Positions 20,358-20,872 of a DNA stretch of 20,872 nt are shown piece by piece. Both the position numbers and the translations under genes were made by a program. Under the pieces are notes generated by a model, which was not told the DNA's origin, did not search any database, and was given only the letters and a program-made list of their open reading frames with translations. Source of the DNA: Acidimicrobiia bacterium (GTDB lineage: Bacteria; Actinomycetota; Acidimicrobiia; Acidimicrobiales; Bin134). Position 1 is the first letter of the stretch, and the number at the start of each line of letters is the position of its first letter. The DNA is taken from NCBI GenBank assembly GCA_009843565.1, contig VYDF01000116.1:1-20872 (forward strand), given 5' to 3'.

Positions 20358-20872
20358 CCAAGAAGGACCGCTTTAGCGGTGACTGGCTGATCGTCGAGTA
20401 CGTCTACGACCCCGACGGCACATTTCGCGGCGAGGTTGCTCAGCGCCGAATCGTGGAACAGGCCGGAGATGGTCGACTGGTGGTTACCCAGCAGTGCCAG
20501 CCCTCTCCCCAACTGGCCGACCACCCCATGTCCGCCTTCGCTGGCGAGTGGGTATTCGATCTGGAGACAGACGGAGACCAGCGTCGCTATCTCGGCCCCG
20601 ATGTGGTGGGCTTCGGCACTGTGTGGCAGGCCGGCGCCCTTACCGGACAGGGTCTCTGGCCCCGATTCGGCTACGAATTCGAGTCCTACAGCGTGCTGGT
20701 GGCCCCCGACCGCCAGCTCACCGGCGGGTTCTTCTCCCTGGCCGGCCGATCAGTAGCCGACATCGTCGGCGTGGCCGTTCCCGAAACCTCCGGCATGGAG
20801 CCCCACCTCGACCTGTCAGCCCCGCCCCCCGATCCCGACGGCCCCTGGCCGCTGCGCCGTGCCGTCGGGCCC
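20354..20872 (+). CDS. Calycin-like paralogue, 3' end beyond the window
   Basis: The open frame starts at ATG 20354, overlapping the previous stop (ATGA), and runs to the window edge (173 codons, no stop). FSGDWLIVEYVYDPDGTFRG (8-27) is again a Gly-x-Trp barrel start. Further on, RRYLGPDVVGF and LWPRFG line up with RTYEGPLNIGY and YWPDLG of the preceding protein in the same order and spacing, so the two arose by tandem duplication. No signal peptide is visible. The Pro-rich stretch near the edge (SAPPPDPDGPWP) may be a linker to a second domain, as in its neighbour. Function unknown. Confidence 0.72.
   Translation, partial: MTKKDRFSGDWLIVEYVYDPDGTFRGEVAQRRIVEQAGDGRLVVTQQCQPSPQLADHPMSAFAGEWVFDLETDGDQRRYLGPDVVGFGTVWQAGALTGQGLWPRFGYEFESYSVLVAPDRQLTGGFFSLAGRSVADIVGVAVPETSGMEPHLDLSAPPPDPDGPWPLRRAVGP

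Overview
The window looks like chromosomal DNA from a high-GC actinobacterium, most likely an environmental Acidimicrobiia-type lineage. The evidence is strong G/C bias at third codon positions, frequent GTG and TTG starts, secreted lipoproteins with Pro/Ala/Thr/Glu-rich linkers, and multidomain branched-chain-amino-acid-type (Liv) transporter proteins. The lineage is inferred from style; no marker gene proves it. No IS element, phage gene, CRISPR array or rRNA is visible.

Layout. (1) 107-1577: a cytochrome P450 followed by a small P450-type ferredoxin. (2) 1599-2472, minus strand: tRNA-Gly(CCC), whose 3' CCA end lies two bases before the start codon of a TIM-barrel isomerase-like gene. (3) 2599-4564: an arylmalonate decarboxylase/maleate isomerase-family enzyme and an FAD monooxygenase, coupled, behind overlapping inverted repeats. 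(4) 4551-8296: three exported proteins, namely an FG-GAP propeller lipoprotein (minus strand), a membrane-anchored protein with a neocarzinostatin-like domain and a Glu-Pro stalk, and a second lipoprotein with exactly seven propeller repeats. (5) 8306-9893: an acyl-CoA dehydrogenase-fold flavoprotein without the usual catalytic Glu, and a small membrane protein. (6) 9922-16238: a complete Liv-type ABC importer compressed into three polypeptides: a binding lipoprotein, an MFS-like 12-TM domain fused to a LivF ATPase, and a LivH-LivM-LivG fusion. (7) 16251-18042, minus strand: a serine hydrolase and an SDR that closely resembles plant chlorophyll b reductase NOL/NYC1. (8) 18123 to the window end: an overlapping operon of lipocalin/calycin-like proteins and a DUF3891 protein; the last gene runs off the edge.

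How the genes may work together. Regions 1, 3, 5 and 6 look like oxidative catabolism of an imported carboxylated or aromatic compound: P450 with ferredoxin, flavin monooxygenase, decarboxylase/isomerase, ACAD-like flavoenzyme and a high-affinity importer. Regions 7 and 8 are the most intriguing: an NOL-like reductase, a chlorophyllase-like hydrolase and several small-molecule-binding barrel proteins lie together, so a tetrapyrrole- or lipid-processing role is worth testing. This is inference, not shown by the sequence.

Two gene ends carry short tandem duplications that include the stop codon (48 bp at 11311-11406; an imperfect ~31-bp copy with 65-bp spacing at 19381-19476), which suggests recent local slippage-type rearrangement.
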